The notes beneath the pieces were generated by a model. That model was not told the DNA's origin, did not search any database, and saw only the letters and a program-made list of their open reading frames with translations. Position numbers and translations under genes: made by a program. From NCBI RefSeq assembly GCF_002245535.1, contig NZ_NKCN01000006.1, positions 62,001 to 126,000 on the forward strand: a DNA stretch of 64,000 nt. The letters run 5' to 3'. How positions within the stretch are numbered: position 1 is the first letter of the stretch; each line of letters starts with the position of its first letter. This document shows, in pieces, positions 8,599 through 18,830 of this stretch. The DNA comes from Mycobacterium lehmannii (GTDB lineage: Bacteria > Actinomycetota > Actinomycetes > Mycobacteriales > Mycobacteriaceae).

Positions 8599-8910
8599 AT
8601 GGGTGCTCTTCGGAGTGTGGCAGCAACAGCAGCGGCGGCGGGCGCCATTGTGGTGCCCGCGGGTCTTGCGGCCGCACAACCGGTGCAACCGGGTGACGCG
8701 CCGCGCACGATCGCCGAGTTGGAGGACCAGGGCTACGACGTCGTCATCGATCGGGTCGGCAGTGGCCCGATCAACGAGTGCATCGTCACCAGTGTGCGCA
8801 ACCCACAAGAAGTCACCCAGACGTTCGCGGTCGGCAAGGGTGAAGACCGCGAGTTCATCACGGTCGTGGTGAGCAGATCGATCACCGTCTCGCTCAACTG
8901 CTCCCGCTGA
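8599..8910 (+). CDS. Small exported protein of unknown function
   Basis: 103 residues from ATG 8599, which has a good ribosome site (TTGGAGG) 6 nt upstream. The N-terminal 27 residues form a Sec signal peptide ending in a likely AAA cleavage region (GLAAAQ). The mature part has two cysteines (NECIV and LNCSR) that could form a disulphide. Small mycobacterial proteins with an ELEDQGYDVVIDRVGS-like opening are common but uncharacterised. It is convergent with the PE-PPE hydrolase gene, with 4 bp between the stops. Confidence 0.7.
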   Translation: MGALRSVAATAAAAGAIVVPAGLAAAQPVQPGDAPRTIAELEDQGYDVVIDRVGSGPINECIVTSVRNPQEVTQTFAVGKGEDREFITVVVSRSITVSLNCSR

Positions 8911-8914
8911 CACG

Positions 8915-10702
8915 TCAGGCAGCGGCGTCCTTTGCGTCGGACTCGCCGCCCGTCTCACCGCCGGCAGGCGTGCTGTCCTTGGGCTCTGAAACCGTCTCAG
9001 TGCTGCTGGCCTCGTTGCGATCCGGCCGACTCGCGGGCGAGGGGCCCAGCCGCACCGGTTTGTCGAACGAGATCGGTCCGCGCAGCTTCGGCAACTTGGG
9101 CAGCTTCGGCAGCTTGGGAAGCGCAGGCTTGAACCCCACCCTGGGCGTCTTGCCGGTGACGGCACCGTTTCCGGTCGTCTCGGCGCTCGTACTGTCGACG
9201 CCCTCCTGGACCATTACTTGCTCGCGGAGGTTCGTCGTCGCACCTTCGTCGCCGGTCGGTGGCGGGTTCTCGACAACCTGAATCGTCGTGTCTTGAACCA
9301 GAGGAGCCTGGCCGAGTTGGTCACCCGAGGGTCCGGTGTCACCGGCGACGGGCGTTAGGCCGTCGGCGACGACGGTCTGCTCGCTTCCGTTGGCGTCTCC
9401 CGCGTGCGCCCACGACATCCTCGTCACGGTGTTGTCTTCGACCGTCGTCGCGGTGCTGTCTTCTGCTGGGTGCGTGGGCAATTCGGGTCCGCCGACACCG
9501 AAGGGGCTGGTTGTCTCCTCGGTGCCCAGCGGGCGGTCCCCGGAGACCTCCTCGATCGCGTCGTCGAGGCCCGTCGGGATGGATTTCACCAGATTGATCG
9601 CCGTGGCGATCGGGTTCCGGAACGGCAGCAGACCCACCTTCGTCGCGACACCCGGGTTCACGTCGCGGGCATAGGCTCCCTCGATCAGCACCCGAAGCGG
9701 TGCATCCAGCGCCGTCAGGATCGGCGACGGCACAAATGCTTCGAATGGCATCAGGATCGGCAGCCGTTCGGCCGGATACAGGTAGTAGTCGGTGTCGCCG
9801 TAAGAGCCTTGATAAACGGCATCGTCGAAGTTCTCGTTCTGCAGATCGCCGTGCAGATAGTAATAACTGGCCAGTGAGTTGGCGATGGCCAACACGTTGG
9901 TGAGGCTGGCGGGTGCGTCGCCTCCGAGAAGGTCGTACTGTGCCGCGGCGTCGACCGACGGCATACAGGGACCCTGATCGCAACTGTCCGTAGGTGTTGA
10001 GCCGTAGAAGGTGATGCCGATGATCGGGATCGTGAGGCCTTCCGGGCCGCGCGCAAGGATGCCGCCGTTGGGGCGCATCGGATTGGCCAGCAAAAAGAAC
10101 GAGGTCTCGGGCGCCGCGTCCCCGGGATTCTCCGGATCTCTCGGATCAGCAATCAGTTCCCTTTTGACCAGCGAAGCCACCACCGCACTCTGCGAATAGC
10201 CGAAAATGACGTAATCCTCATACGCGGACGGGCCCGCGGCCACCGGTTCTTCGGAGTCGACGTCGTAACTCGCCTCTTCGTTGTAAACGCAGGCCGAGTT
10301 CCCGCGAACACACCCCTCCAGGCTCTCCACGCCTTCGGCGACCGAAGCGTCGAAGGTCTGGCTGCCGAACACCGGGAAGAACGCCGCGGGGTAGACGACC
10401 GCGTAGACATCACCGTCGACCTCGTCGATAGGCGGGATGTCGGGACTGATCGTTTCCGTGCCCGAGGCCGGGTTGATGAATCCCAGGACAGCGTTGCTCA
10501 AGTACTGGCTGATGTAGGCGGGGTCATCCGGGGGCGAGGTCAACGGGTGTTCAGTCCCGCCCATGATCAAAGCGCTCGCCGCCAGCTGAACCGCCGTTGC
10601 GGTCGTCCACGCCACCGCCACGGCGATCGCTGCGAATACCGCCAGAACCATCGCCCCCAGCGAACGCAGTGTCGTCTTCAGTCGAGCACCCTGCCCCCGC
10701 AT
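8915..10702 (-). CDS. PE-PPE-domain (alpha/beta hydrolase) exported protein
   Basis: 595 residues. An N-terminal hydrophobic segment (about 12-45) is a signal or membrane anchor. The PE-PPE domain follows (about 75-330), a serine alpha/beta hydrolase usually attached to PE or PPE modules; here it stands alone. The nucleophile motif is GYSQSA with S170. The C-terminal 200 residues are low complexity (Thr/Glu/Pro rich) with an LPKLPKLPKLPKL run near residue 535, likely a cell-wall-exposed tail. Relatives with this domain act as esterases or lipases on short acyl chains; the substrate here is unknown. Confidence 0.8.
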   Translation of the reverse strand: MRGQGARLKTTLRSLGAMVLAVFAAIAVAVAWTTATAVQLAASALIMGGTEHPLTSPPDDPAYISQYLSNAVLGFINPASGTETISPDIPPIDEVDGDVYAVVYPAAFFPVFGSQTFDASVAEGVESLEGCVRGNSACVYNEEASYDVDSEEPVAAGPSAYEDYVIFGYSQSAVVASLVKRELIADPRDPENPGDAAPETSFFLLANPMRPNGGILARGPEGLTIPIIGITFYGSTPTDSCDQGPCMPSVDAAAQYDLLGGDAPASLTNVLAIANSLASYYYLHGDLQNENFDDAVYQGSYGDTDYYLYPAERLPILMPFEAFVPSPILTALDAPLRVLIEGAYARDVNPGVATKVGLLPFRNPIATAINLVKSIPTGLDDAIEEVSGDRPLGTEETTSPFGVGGPELPTHPAEDSTATTVEDNTVTRMSWAHAGDANGSEQTVVADGLTPVAGDTGPSGDQLGQAPLVQDTTIQVVENPPPTGDEGATTNLREQVMVQEGVDSTSAETTGNGAVTGKTPRVGFKPALPKLPKLPKLPKLRGPISFDKPVRLGPSPASRPDRNEASSTETVSEPKDSTPAGGETGGESDAKDAAA

Positions 10703-10890
10703 CGCGTCTCCCTTTCACCCCTCGCCGCTGCTACGCAGACACCTCGTCACAGCTAACCACGCGGAGACGCCGTAGCAAAATATTGTTCCGAACGGCAACA
10801 TTGGTGTAACCGCTGTTACGCGCGTTTTCCACTGCAAATGCCGAACGGCGGCCGTAGGCTACGGCGCAGACCGAACCGATGGAGGAGCAA

Positions 10891-11595
10891 ATGGGCACGT
10901 CTATGAGAGCCGGCGTCATCGCGGTCGCGGCCGTGGCACTCGGCCTTGGCCTTGCCGGCTGCAGCTCTGACACCGAGGGCGAGGCGACGTCCGAGACGAC
11001 GACCTCGGAGGAAGCGACCACATCGGAAACCAGTGCCTCACCCGCACCCACCACGTCTCCTCAAGCCCAAGGCGCCAATTACACGATCGTCGACTACATC
11101 CGCGAGAACGACATCACGGAGACCCCCGTCAAGCGCGGCGACCCCGCTTCGCCGACCATCGATTTGCCGATTCCGCCCGGCTGGAGCGACGCCGGACCAC
11201 GCAAACCTCAATGGGCTTATGCCGCAATAGTTTCCGATGACCCGGCCATGGCACAAGACCCCCCGACCATCATCGCACTGGTGTCGAAGCTGACCGGCAA
11301 CGTCGACCCGGCGAAGATCCTCGAGTTCGCGCCCGGCGAGATCATGAACCTACCCGGATACGAAGGCGCACAGGAAGGCTCGCCGTCCACGCTCTCCGAT
11401 TTCGATGCGGTGCAGATCGGCGGCACATATACCAAAGACGGTGTCCTGCGGGCGATCGCCCAGAAGACCGTCGTTATCCCCGGCCAAGACGGGCTGTATG
11501 TCCTGCAGCTCAACGCCGACGGTCGAGAGGACCAGATGATGGCCCTGATGGACGCGACGTCCGTCATCGACGAACAGACCAAGATCACGCCCTGA
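10891..11595 (+). CDS. LpqN/LpqT-family lipoprotein
   Basis: 234 residues from ATG 10891, chosen because GGAGG lies 5 nt upstream; the frame also has an earlier ATG at 10879 inside that site. The signal peptide ends in the lipobox LAGC (residues 21-24). A Thr/Ser/Glu-rich linker follows, then the LpqN/LpqT domain with the characteristic PIPPGW segment and a DFDAVQIGGTY stretch. Family members are envelope lipoproteins, some implicated in mycomembrane lipid handling. A second, divergent relative is at 44310-44981. It is divergent from the PE-PPE hydrolase and convergent with aroE, with 1 bp between the stops. Confidence 0.85.
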   Translation: MGTSMRAGVIAVAAVALGLGLAGCSSDTEGEATSETTTSEEATTSETSASPAPTTSPQAQGANYTIVDYIRENDITETPVKRGDPASPTIDLPIPPGWSDAGPRKPQWAYAAIVSDDPAMAQDPPTIIALVSKLTGNVDPAKILEFAPGEIMNLPGYEGAQEGSPSTLSDFDAVQIGGTYTKDGVLRAIAQKTVVIPGQDGLYVLQLNADGREDQMMALMDATSVIDEQTKITP

Positions 11596-11596
11596 C

Positions 11597-12414
11597 TCAG
11601 GCGCGCGACACCGCCGACGCGGCCATCACCTGATCGGGCGTCGGCCGAACCCCGGTATAACGCTCGAACTGCTCGGCGGCCTGCAGCGCGATCACCTCAG
11701 CGCCGGTGATCACGCCGAGGCCCGCCTCGCGCGCGGCTGTGATGAGCGGTGTCTCCGACGGCATCGCGACCACATCGAAGACGGTGTGCGCGTTGGCGAT
11801 GGTTTCACTGCCGAACGCCGTCCCGTTGGCCTCACGCCCACCGGCCATCCCCACCGGAGTGACGTTGACCAGTACGTCCGCGGTGTGCGCGCCGACCTCG
11901 GCGAGGTAGTCGTAGCCGAGCCGGTCGGCCAACGAACGACCGGTTTCAGGATTCCTGGCCACGATGGTGCCGTGGTCGAATCCGGCGTCGCGGAACGCGG
12001 TCCCGACCGCACTGGCCATCCCCCCGCTGCCGTAGATGAGCACGGACTGTGCCGGTTGCAAACCGTGTTCGGCGATAAGCCCCTGCACCGCAAGGTAATC
12101 GGTGTTCGAGGCGGTGAGCCGACCGTCGTCGTTGACGATTGTGTTGACGGCGCCAATGGAGCGAGCCGACTGCTCGATGTCGTCGACCAGCCCCAGCACA
12201 TCCTGCTTGAACGGCATCGACACCGAGCAACCGCGGATGCCCAACGCCCGCACTCCCCCGATCGCAGCGGCGATATCCGTTGTGGTGAAAGCCTTGTAGA
12301 TGAAGTCCAGGCCGAGCAGGTCGTAGAGGTAGTTGTGGAACCGGGTGCCGATGTTGCTCGGCCGACCCGCCAACGAGATGCACAGCCTGGTGTCCTTGGA
12401 CAGCGGAACGCGCA

Positions 12415-12415
<1 letters not shown>
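11597..12415 (-). CDS. Shikimate 5-dehydrogenase family protein
   Basis: Likely NAD(P)-dependent reduction of 3-dehydroshikimate or a related acid. The 272-residue protein shows the N-terminal substrate lobe (SMPFKQDV with the catalytic Lys, NTDYLAVQG) and a Rossmann nucleotide site with GSGGMASAV. The substrate lobe opens with CISLAGRPSNIGTRFHNYLY rather than the GxPxxHSxSP of housekeeping AroE. This may therefore be a paralogue (YdiB/AroE-like) rather than the main enzyme. The start ATG overlaps the patA stop by one base (TGATG), so translation is coupled. Coupling to a lysine acetyltransferase gene is unusual. Confidence 0.78.
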
Positions 12416-13766
<1,351 letters not shown>

Positions 13767-14387
13767 ATGGCCGAGTACACACTGCCTGATCTTGACTACG
13801 ACTACGGTGCATTGGAACCGCACATCTCGGGCCAGATCAACGAGATTCATCACAGCAAGCACCACGCCACCTATGTGAAGGGCGTCAACGACGCGATCGC
13901 CAAACTCGAAGAGGCCCGCGCCAACGGCGACCACGCCGCGATCTTCCTCAACGAGAAGAACCTCGCGTTCCACCTCGGTGGGCACGTCAACCACACGATC
14001 TGGTGGAAGAACCTCTCGCCGAACGGCGGTGACAAGCCGACCGGCGAGTTGGCTGCCGCGATCGACGACCAGTTCGGGTCGTTCGACAAGTTCCAGGCGC
14101 AGTTCGCCGCCGCCGCCAACGGCTTGCAGGGCTCCGGGTGGGGTGTGCTCGGCTACGACACCCTGGGTCAGCGGTTGCTCACCTTCCAGCTGTACGACCA
14201 GCAGGCCAACGTCCCCCTGGGCATCATCCCCCTGCTGCAGGTCGACATGTGGGAGCACGCGTACTACTTGCAGTACAAGAACGTGAAGGCCGACTACGTC
14301 AAGGCGTTCTGGAATGTAGTGAACTGGGAGGACGTCCAGAACCGGTTCGCCGCGGCCACCAGCAAGGCATCCGGGCTCATCTTCTAG
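13767..14387 (+). CDS. sodA: Superoxide dismutase, Mn-type by residue 145
   Basis: Dismutates superoxide. The 206-residue protein has all four metal ligands: H28, H76, D160 and H164. Position 145 is Gln ([10 protein letters not shown]). In M. tuberculosis SodA this residue is His with iron; mycobacterial enzymes with Gln145 use manganese, so Mn is expected. There is no signal peptide; mycobacterial SodA is known to be exported through SecA2 without one. Its position beside patA is not that of M. tuberculosis sodA. A clear ribosome site lies 6-12 nt upstream of the ATG. Confidence 0.95.
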   Translation: MAEYTLPDLDYDYGALEPHISGQINEIHHSKHHATYVKGVNDAIAKLEEARANGDHAAIFLNEKNLAFHLGGHVNHTIWWKNLSPNGGDKPTGELAAAIDDQFGSFDKFQAQFAAAANGLQGSGWGVLGYDTLGQRLLTFQLYDQQANVPLGIIPLLQVDMWEHAYYLQYKNVKADYVKAFWNVVNWEDVQNRFAAATSKASGLIF

Positions 14388-14441
14388 TCTCTAGCGGGGC
14401 GGCCTCGCGCGCCGCCACGGCGATGATGGAGGCGCTTGTCG

Positions 14442-15242
14442 ATGAGTGACGGTCAGTTCAGCACGCATACAGAGCTTTTCGATCTCACCGGCAAGCGCGC
14501 CGTCGTCACCGGTGGCACGAGCGGCATTGGCGTGATGATGAGCCGCGGTCTGCTGCAGGCCGGTGCCAGCGTGGTGATCAGCTCGCGAAAGGCCGACGCC
14601 TGCGAAAGGGCGCAGGGAGAATTGTCCCGTTTCGGCCAGGTGCGCGCGATACCTGCGGACCTCTCACGACACGACGAGTGCCTTCGGCTTGCCGACGAGG
14701 TGACCGGTGGCGGCGAGCCGGTGCACATCCTCGTCAACAACGCGGGTGCGACCTGGGGCGAGCCACTGGAGAGCTTCCCCGATTCCGGGTGGGACAAAAT
14801 CCTCGACGTCAACGTCAAGTCGCCGTTCTGGCTCGTTCAGGCGTTCCTGCCCGCGCTTCGTGCCGCAGGCACCGCGGACGATCCGGCCCGGATCATCAAC
14901 CTCGGCAGCGTCGACGGCATCCGGGTGCCCGAGCTGCCGACGTACTCCTACAGCGCCAGCAAGGCGGCCGTTCATCATCTCACCCGTGTACTCGCCCGCG
15001 AACTGGGGCCACAGCACATCACGGTCAATGCCGTTGCGCCAGGGGCGTTCCCGTCGAAGATGATGGCCGCGACCTTGGATGCGTTCGGAGATGAGATCGC
15101 AGCGTCGGCGCCGCTGCGACGGATCGGGCGCGACGACGACATGGCCGGGATCGCGGTCTACCTCGCCAGTCGCGCAGGAGCGTTCCTGACCGGGACGATC
15201 ATCCCCGTCGACGGCGGACTGGCCACGACTGCGAGCAAGTGA
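14442..15242 (+). CDS. Short-chain dehydrogenase/reductase
   Basis: 266 residues from ATG 14442, with GATGGAGG about 9 nt upstream. Classical SDR motifs: cofactor site TGGTSGIG, NNAG, a catalytic Ser region (INLGSVDG) and YSYSASK containing YxxxK. The C-terminal PVDGG end is typical of FabG-like members. SSRK after the second strand favours NADPH. The substrate is not predictable. It starts 54 bp after sodA on the same strand. Confidence 0.88.
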   Translation: MSDGQFSTHTELFDLTGKRAVVTGGTSGIGVMMSRGLLQAGASVVISSRKADACERAQGELSRFGQVRAIPADLSRHDECLRLADEVTGGGEPVHILVNNAGATWGEPLESFPDSGWDKILDVNVKSPFWLVQAFLPALRAAGTADDPARIINLGSVDGIRVPELPTYSYSASKAAVHHLTRVLARELGPQHITVNAVAPGAFPSKMMAATLDAFGDEIAASAPLRRIGRDDDMAGIAVYLASRAGAFLTGTIIPVDGGLATTASK

Positions 15243-15494
15243 CTCGAGCGCGACGGGCAGCGAGGCAGAGCTGTCTGCTCAACAAAGAGGTTGACCCCGC
15301 TGACCGCCTCGCGGGTGGCACCGGTGCAACCCTCACCGATCGCCACCCACTGCCGCGAACTGTGCCCCACTTCGCAAGTCGGTAAACCGAGCCATAAAAC
15401 GAAGGTGGGTCGTCACGCCGGCCGCGAGATTCCGGTGATCCCGGTGCAATCATCGGGCGGCGGAAAACCTCGACTCTGACCTGATCAAACTCTG
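15243..15494. other. Gene-free stretch between SDR gene and tRNA-Ala
   Basis: About 250 bp without a supportable gene, repeat or integrase remnant. The tRNA 3' end faces this stretch, but no attachment-site duplication of the tRNA end is visible in it. Confidence 0.4.
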
Positions 15495-15567
15495 TGGAGC
15501 TAAGGGGAATCGAACCCCTGACCTACTCGATGCGAACGAGTCGCGCTACCAACTGCGCCATAGCCCC
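15495..15567 (-). tRNA. tRNA-Ala (anticodon CGC)
   Basis: Read on the minus strand, the 73-nt cloverleaf has the acceptor stem GGGGCTA/TAGCTCC with discriminator A, and a D arm GCGCAGTTGGTAGCGC. The anticodon stem ACTCG/CGAGT holds the loop TTCGCAT, giving anticodon CGC (decodes GCG, Ala). The T arm is AGGGGTTCGATTCCCCT. CCA is not encoded. Confidence 0.95.
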
Positions 15568-15639
15568 TGATACCGGTAGCAGGCTACCAGTCACCGGACG
15601 GCCGCCGAAAATCGACGGCCCCGATGTTCTGCGGCGGCC

Positions 15640-16644
15640 TTACTGCCCCGCCGCCCGCGGCAGGTCGAAGTGCCGCGCAAACGGCGCGTAGTCCAGATGC
15701 TCGAAGATCGGATCCTCGTCGTCGATCTCCAGCACCACCGAACCCGGCCGCCGCAAGCGCGCAGGCACCACGTCGAACTCGCGGTCATCGGTGTTCTCGA
15801 CGCCCAGCCGCGAGCGAGCGATACGCTGCGCACGCCTGCGACGCAGCCGCTCCTCGATCCGGGTCTGCCGCCGCAGGTAGCCCAGGTACAGCACGGTGAA
15901 TCCGCTCACCGCGCCGCACAGCCACCACAACGTCGGGCTCAGCGTGAACGCCGCTGCCGCCGTCGTTACCAACAGCACGCCGAGCGCCGTCAACATCCGC
16001 TTGCGGAACCGGTACTTGCGCTCGCTGACCGCCGCCGCTGTCTTGGACTCGTGCCTGCGCCGGCGCGCCTCGGACAGCGAGTCGGCCATCCGCAGGTCCG
16101 CTTCGGACGGCGCTTCCAAGCCGGACGAGTCGTCGACGGTCTCGTACTCGTCGTCGGCGTCGACGTCCTCGGCTTCCTGCTCTTCGACGGCCGCGTCGTC
16201 GACCGCCTCTTCCGCCGGCTCGTCGAATTGCAGTGTCAGCTCTTCTTTTTCGGCTTCCGGACGGTCGGACACCCCGACGGGCAGGGCACCGGAGTCTTCG
16301 CCGATGACATCGACGTCGAGGTAGTCGGGTTCCGTCTTCTCCTCGACGGCGACCGCGGCGGCTCGCACCACCGCGCGGCTGCTGACGGGTTCGGCTTCGG
16401 GTTCGATCTCCTCGTCGAGGTCTTCTTCGGTGGGGCGCCAGTCCGGATCGCTGGCATGGCCGGCGGCCGGACCGCGTCGTTTCAGAAGCCGCGCATTGCG
16501 GCCGCTGTTGAGCACGCGTGTGGACAGCGCGACATCACTGGTCCGGCGCACGGTGTCGCGCTTGCTGATCAGCATCGGCACGAGCACGAAGAGCCAGAGA
16601 ACGACGAGAGATATCCACAGAAGGGATTGGGGGATGCTTGGCAT
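15640..16644 (-). CDS. Divisome-linked membrane protein, Glp receptor (GlpR)-like
   Basis: 334 residues. A single N-terminal membrane helix (about 8-27, SLLWISLVVLWLFVLVPMLI) is followed by a conserved basic SKRDTVRRTSDVALSTRVL segment. A long acidic, presumably disordered region comes next (about 65-195), then a pair of helices (about 222-262), then a conserved C-terminus with IFEHLDYAPFARHFDLPRA. This is the Rv0996 family. As I recall, the corynebacterial homologue is the membrane receptor of the gephyrin-like protein Glp and acts at the divisome and cell poles. The moeA-like gene two genes upstream fits that partner. Confidence 0.75.
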   Translation of the reverse strand: MPSIPQSLLWISLVVLWLFVLVPMLISKRDTVRRTSDVALSTRVLNSGRNARLLKRRGPAAGHASDPDWRPTEEDLDEEIEPEAEPVSSRAVVRAAAVAVEEKTEPDYLDVDVIGEDSGALPVGVSDRPEAEKEELTLQFDEPAEEAVDDAAVEEQEAEDVDADDEYETVDDSSGLEAPSEADLRMADSLSEARRRRHESKTAAAVSERKYRFRKRMLTALGVLLVTTAAAAFTLSPTLWWLCGAVSGFTVLYLGYLRRQTRIEERLRRRRAQRIARSRLGVENTDDREFDVVPARLRRPGSVVLEIDDEDPIFEHLDYAPFARHFDLPRAAGQ

Positions 16645-16790
16645 GTCGCCTGCTCCTTTCCCCTAAAGGCTAGGTCTGTGACCTGCGCATCCGTGGGCGG
16701 CGCGCCGAAGCAATTACACACCTGTAATTCGCACAAGACAAGCACCAACAGTCACAAATGTCACATTGGTAACAGCGGAGAGCGTCCGGT

Positions 16791-16857
16791 TTTCGCGAGA
16801 CGTACACCAGGGCGGTGTTTCGTCGTCGTTCGCGACCCTGTTGTACGTCTCGCGAAA
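16791..16857. repeat. Hairpin repeat, well-conserved copy after rimJ
   Basis: Inverted repeat with arms 16791-16814 and 16834-16857 and a loop of about 19 bp. The left arm contains CGCGAGACGTACACCAGGG exactly; the right arm differs at one position. It begins 9 bp past the rimJ stop and lies upstream of the glpR promoter. It shares arms, size and post-stop location with the copy at 4804-4870. Confidence 0.85.
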
Positions 16858-16865
16858 TCACACGA

Positions 16866-17519
16866 CTAAGCCCACTCGGCGCGGCCCTCCCGCACCAGCG
16901 TCGCGGCCGCGGATCCGGCGACCTCTTCGATCGTGATGGCCACCAGCAGGTGATCGCGCCAGGCGCCGTCGACATCGAGATACCTGCGCAGCAGCCCTTC
17001 CTCCCGAAAGCCGACCTTCGCCAAAACCGCACGGCTAGCAGCGTTTTCCGGGCGCACCGTCGCCTCGACCCGGTGCAGTCCCACTGGACCGAAACAATGG
17101 TCGACCCCTAACGCCAAGGCCGCTGTCGCGACGCCGCCGCCGTTCACCGCCTTGGCCACCCAGTACCCGATCCAGGCCGATCGCAGTGCCCCGTACGTGA
17201 CGTTGCCGATCGTGAGCTGCCCGCAGAACTGGTCGTCCAGTTCGATCACGAAGGGCACCATCCGGCCCTTGCGAGCCTCGGACCGCAGCCCCGAACACAC
17301 CGAGGGCCATGACGTGATCGCGTGTCGCGTCTCCCAGTCCACACCGGCGGCCGGTTCCCACGGTTCCAAGTGCGCGCGGTCGGCCAGCCTGATGCGGCTC
17401 CACTGGGCGCCGTCTCGCAGCCGGACCGGACGCAACCGCACGACGCCGGCGGCCACACGCAGCGGACCCGCGGACATGGGCCAACCCGGGTGTACCGAAC
17501 TCGACCGCCACAGGTTCAC
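16866..17519 (-). CDS. rimJ: GNAT N-acetyltransferase, RimJ-like
   Basis: 217 residues from GTG 17519. A RimJ/RimL-type GNAT fold: N-terminal VRLRPVRLRDGAQWSRIR, a central IGYWVAKAVNGGGVATAAL in the acetyl-CoA loop position, and VHRVEATVRPENAASRAVLAKVGF, the typical RimJ/L C-terminal signature. Members acetylate protein N-termini or small amines; RimJ acts on ribosomal protein S5 in enterobacteria. Position matches Rv0995, and its neighbours glpR and moeA/glp suggest a role next to division proteins, but that is inference. The moeA-like stop is 17 bp upstream. Confidence 0.88.
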   Translation of the reverse strand: MNLWRSSSVHPGWPMSAGPLRVAAGVVRLRPVRLRDGAQWSRIRLADRAHLEPWEPAAGVDWETRHAITSWPSVCSGLRSEARKGRMVPFVIELDDQFCGQLTIGNVTYGALRSAWIGYWVAKAVNGGGVATAALALGVDHCFGPVGLHRVEATVRPENAASRAVLAKVGFREEGLLRRYLDVDGAWRDHLLVAITIEEVAGSAAATLVREGRAEWA

Positions 17520-17536
17520 GTCGACACCCGCGCGGA

Positions 17537-18802
17537 TCAGCCGCGTTGTGCCAGGAAAGCGACGTCGACGATCTCGCCGGTACGGACCGATTCGGCTTCG
17601 GTGGGCACGATGACGAGACAGTTCGCCTCGGCCAGTGTGGCCAGCAAGTGCGACGCGCCAGGCGCACCGCCGAGCGCCTGGACGAGGTACTCGCCGGTGT
17701 CCTGATCCCGCATGAGTTGACCGCGCAGATATCCCGTCCGTCCCGCGACCGACTCGATCGGCGACAACGCGCGGGCCTGCACGATGCGGCGATGCGCATG
17801 CCGCTTGCCCAGCGACAACCGGATCAGTGGACGCACCATGACCTCGAACACCACCAGCGCGCTGACCGGGTTGGCGGGCAACAGGAACACCGGAACGCCG
17901 TCGCGGCCCAGTTGGCCGAACCCCTGCACCGAGCCGGGGTGCATGGCGATACGGGTCACCTCCATCTCCCCGAGCTCGGCGAGCACCGAACGCACCCCCT
18001 CGGCGGCCGCCCCGCCGACCGCCCCGGCGATGACGACCACCTCGGCGCGGTTGAGCTGACCCTCGACGACTTCGCGCAGCCGCTTGGGGTCGGTGTCGAC
18101 GATGCCGACCCGGTTCACCTCGGCGCCCGCGTCACGCCCCGCGGCGGCCAGCGCGTAGGAGTTCACGTCGTACACCTGACCGTTGCCCGGTGTGCGGGAG
18201 ATGTCGACGAGTTCACCGCCCACGCACATGACGGACAATCGCGGCCGCGGATGCACCAGGACCCGCTCCCTGCCGACCGCAGCCAACAGGCCGACCTGCG
18301 CGGCGCCGATGATCGTGCCCGATCGCACCGCGACGTCACCCGGTTGGACATCGTCGCCCGTTCGCCGAACGTAGGCGCCCGAGCGCACGCCACGCAGCAC
18401 CCTCACCCGCGCATCGCCGCCGTCGGTCCAGCGCAGCGGGAGCACCGCGTCGGCCAGCGTCGGCATCGGGGCGCCGGTCTGGACCCGCGCGGCCTGACGC
18501 GGCTGCAGCCTGCTGGGGGTGCGGGCGCCGGCCTCGATCAGTCCCATCACCGGCAGGCTCACTTCGCCGTCGGACGGCTCCTCCCCGTCTGGCGCGTCGC
18601 CGGCCTCGCCGACGCCGAGCACGTCAACGCTGCGGACCGCGTACCCGTCGATCGCGGCCTGATCGAATCCGGGCAGCGGACGCTCGGTGACGACTTCCTC
18701 GGCGCACATCAACCCCTGCGCCTCGGCTATCGCCACCCGTACCGGCCGCGGCGCCACCGCCGCGGCCGCAACGCGTGCCTGCTGTTCCTCGACCGAACGC
18801 AC
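17537..18802 (-). CDS. MoeA/gephyrin-like protein with degenerate active site (Glp-type)
   Basis: 421 residues from GTG 18802, full length for the MoeA family, which inserts molybdenum into adenylylated molybdopterin. The fold landmarks are present: PLPGFDQAAIDGYAV, VQTGAPMP, GDDVQPGDV, LPANPVSALVVFE and a C-terminal domain. Two active-site loops differ: the usual TGDEL reads VGGEL, and the usual SGGVSxG reads AGAVGG. This is the Rv0994 (moeA1) position. The corynebacterial counterpart has been described as Glp, a gephyrin-like protein acting with FtsZ and GlpR. I favour a cell-division role over, or beside, cofactor synthesis. galU follows 28 bp upstream. Confidence 0.82.
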   Translation of the reverse strand: MRSVEEQQARVAAAAVAPRPVRVAIAEAQGLMCAEEVVTERPLPGFDQAAIDGYAVRSVDVLGVGEAGDAPDGEEPSDGEVSLPVMGLIEAGARTPSRLQPRQAARVQTGAPMPTLADAVLPLRWTDGGDARVRVLRGVRSGAYVRRTGDDVQPGDVAVRSGTIIGAAQVGLLAAVGRERVLVHPRPRLSVMCVGGELVDISRTPGNGQVYDVNSYALAAAGRDAGAEVNRVGIVDTDPKRLREVVEGQLNRAEVVVIAGAVGGAAAEGVRSVLAELGEMEVTRIAMHPGSVQGFGQLGRDGVPVFLLPANPVSALVVFEVMVRPLIRLSLGKRHAHRRIVQARALSPIESVAGRTGYLRGQLMRDQDTGEYLVQALGGAPGASHLLATLAEANCLVIVPTEAESVRTGEIVDVAFLAQRG

Positions 18803-18830
18803 TGCACCCCTATCTATGCGTCGGGGCTCA

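Noticed and set aside
15495..15567. Possible integration site at tRNA-Ala
   Set aside because: No integrase and no copy of the tRNA 3' end in the neighbouring sequence.
17537..18802. Calling this gene a plain molybdopterin molybdotransferase
   Set aside because: The two loops that define MoeA catalysis are altered and a GlpR-like gene is adjacent, so the plain call would mislead.
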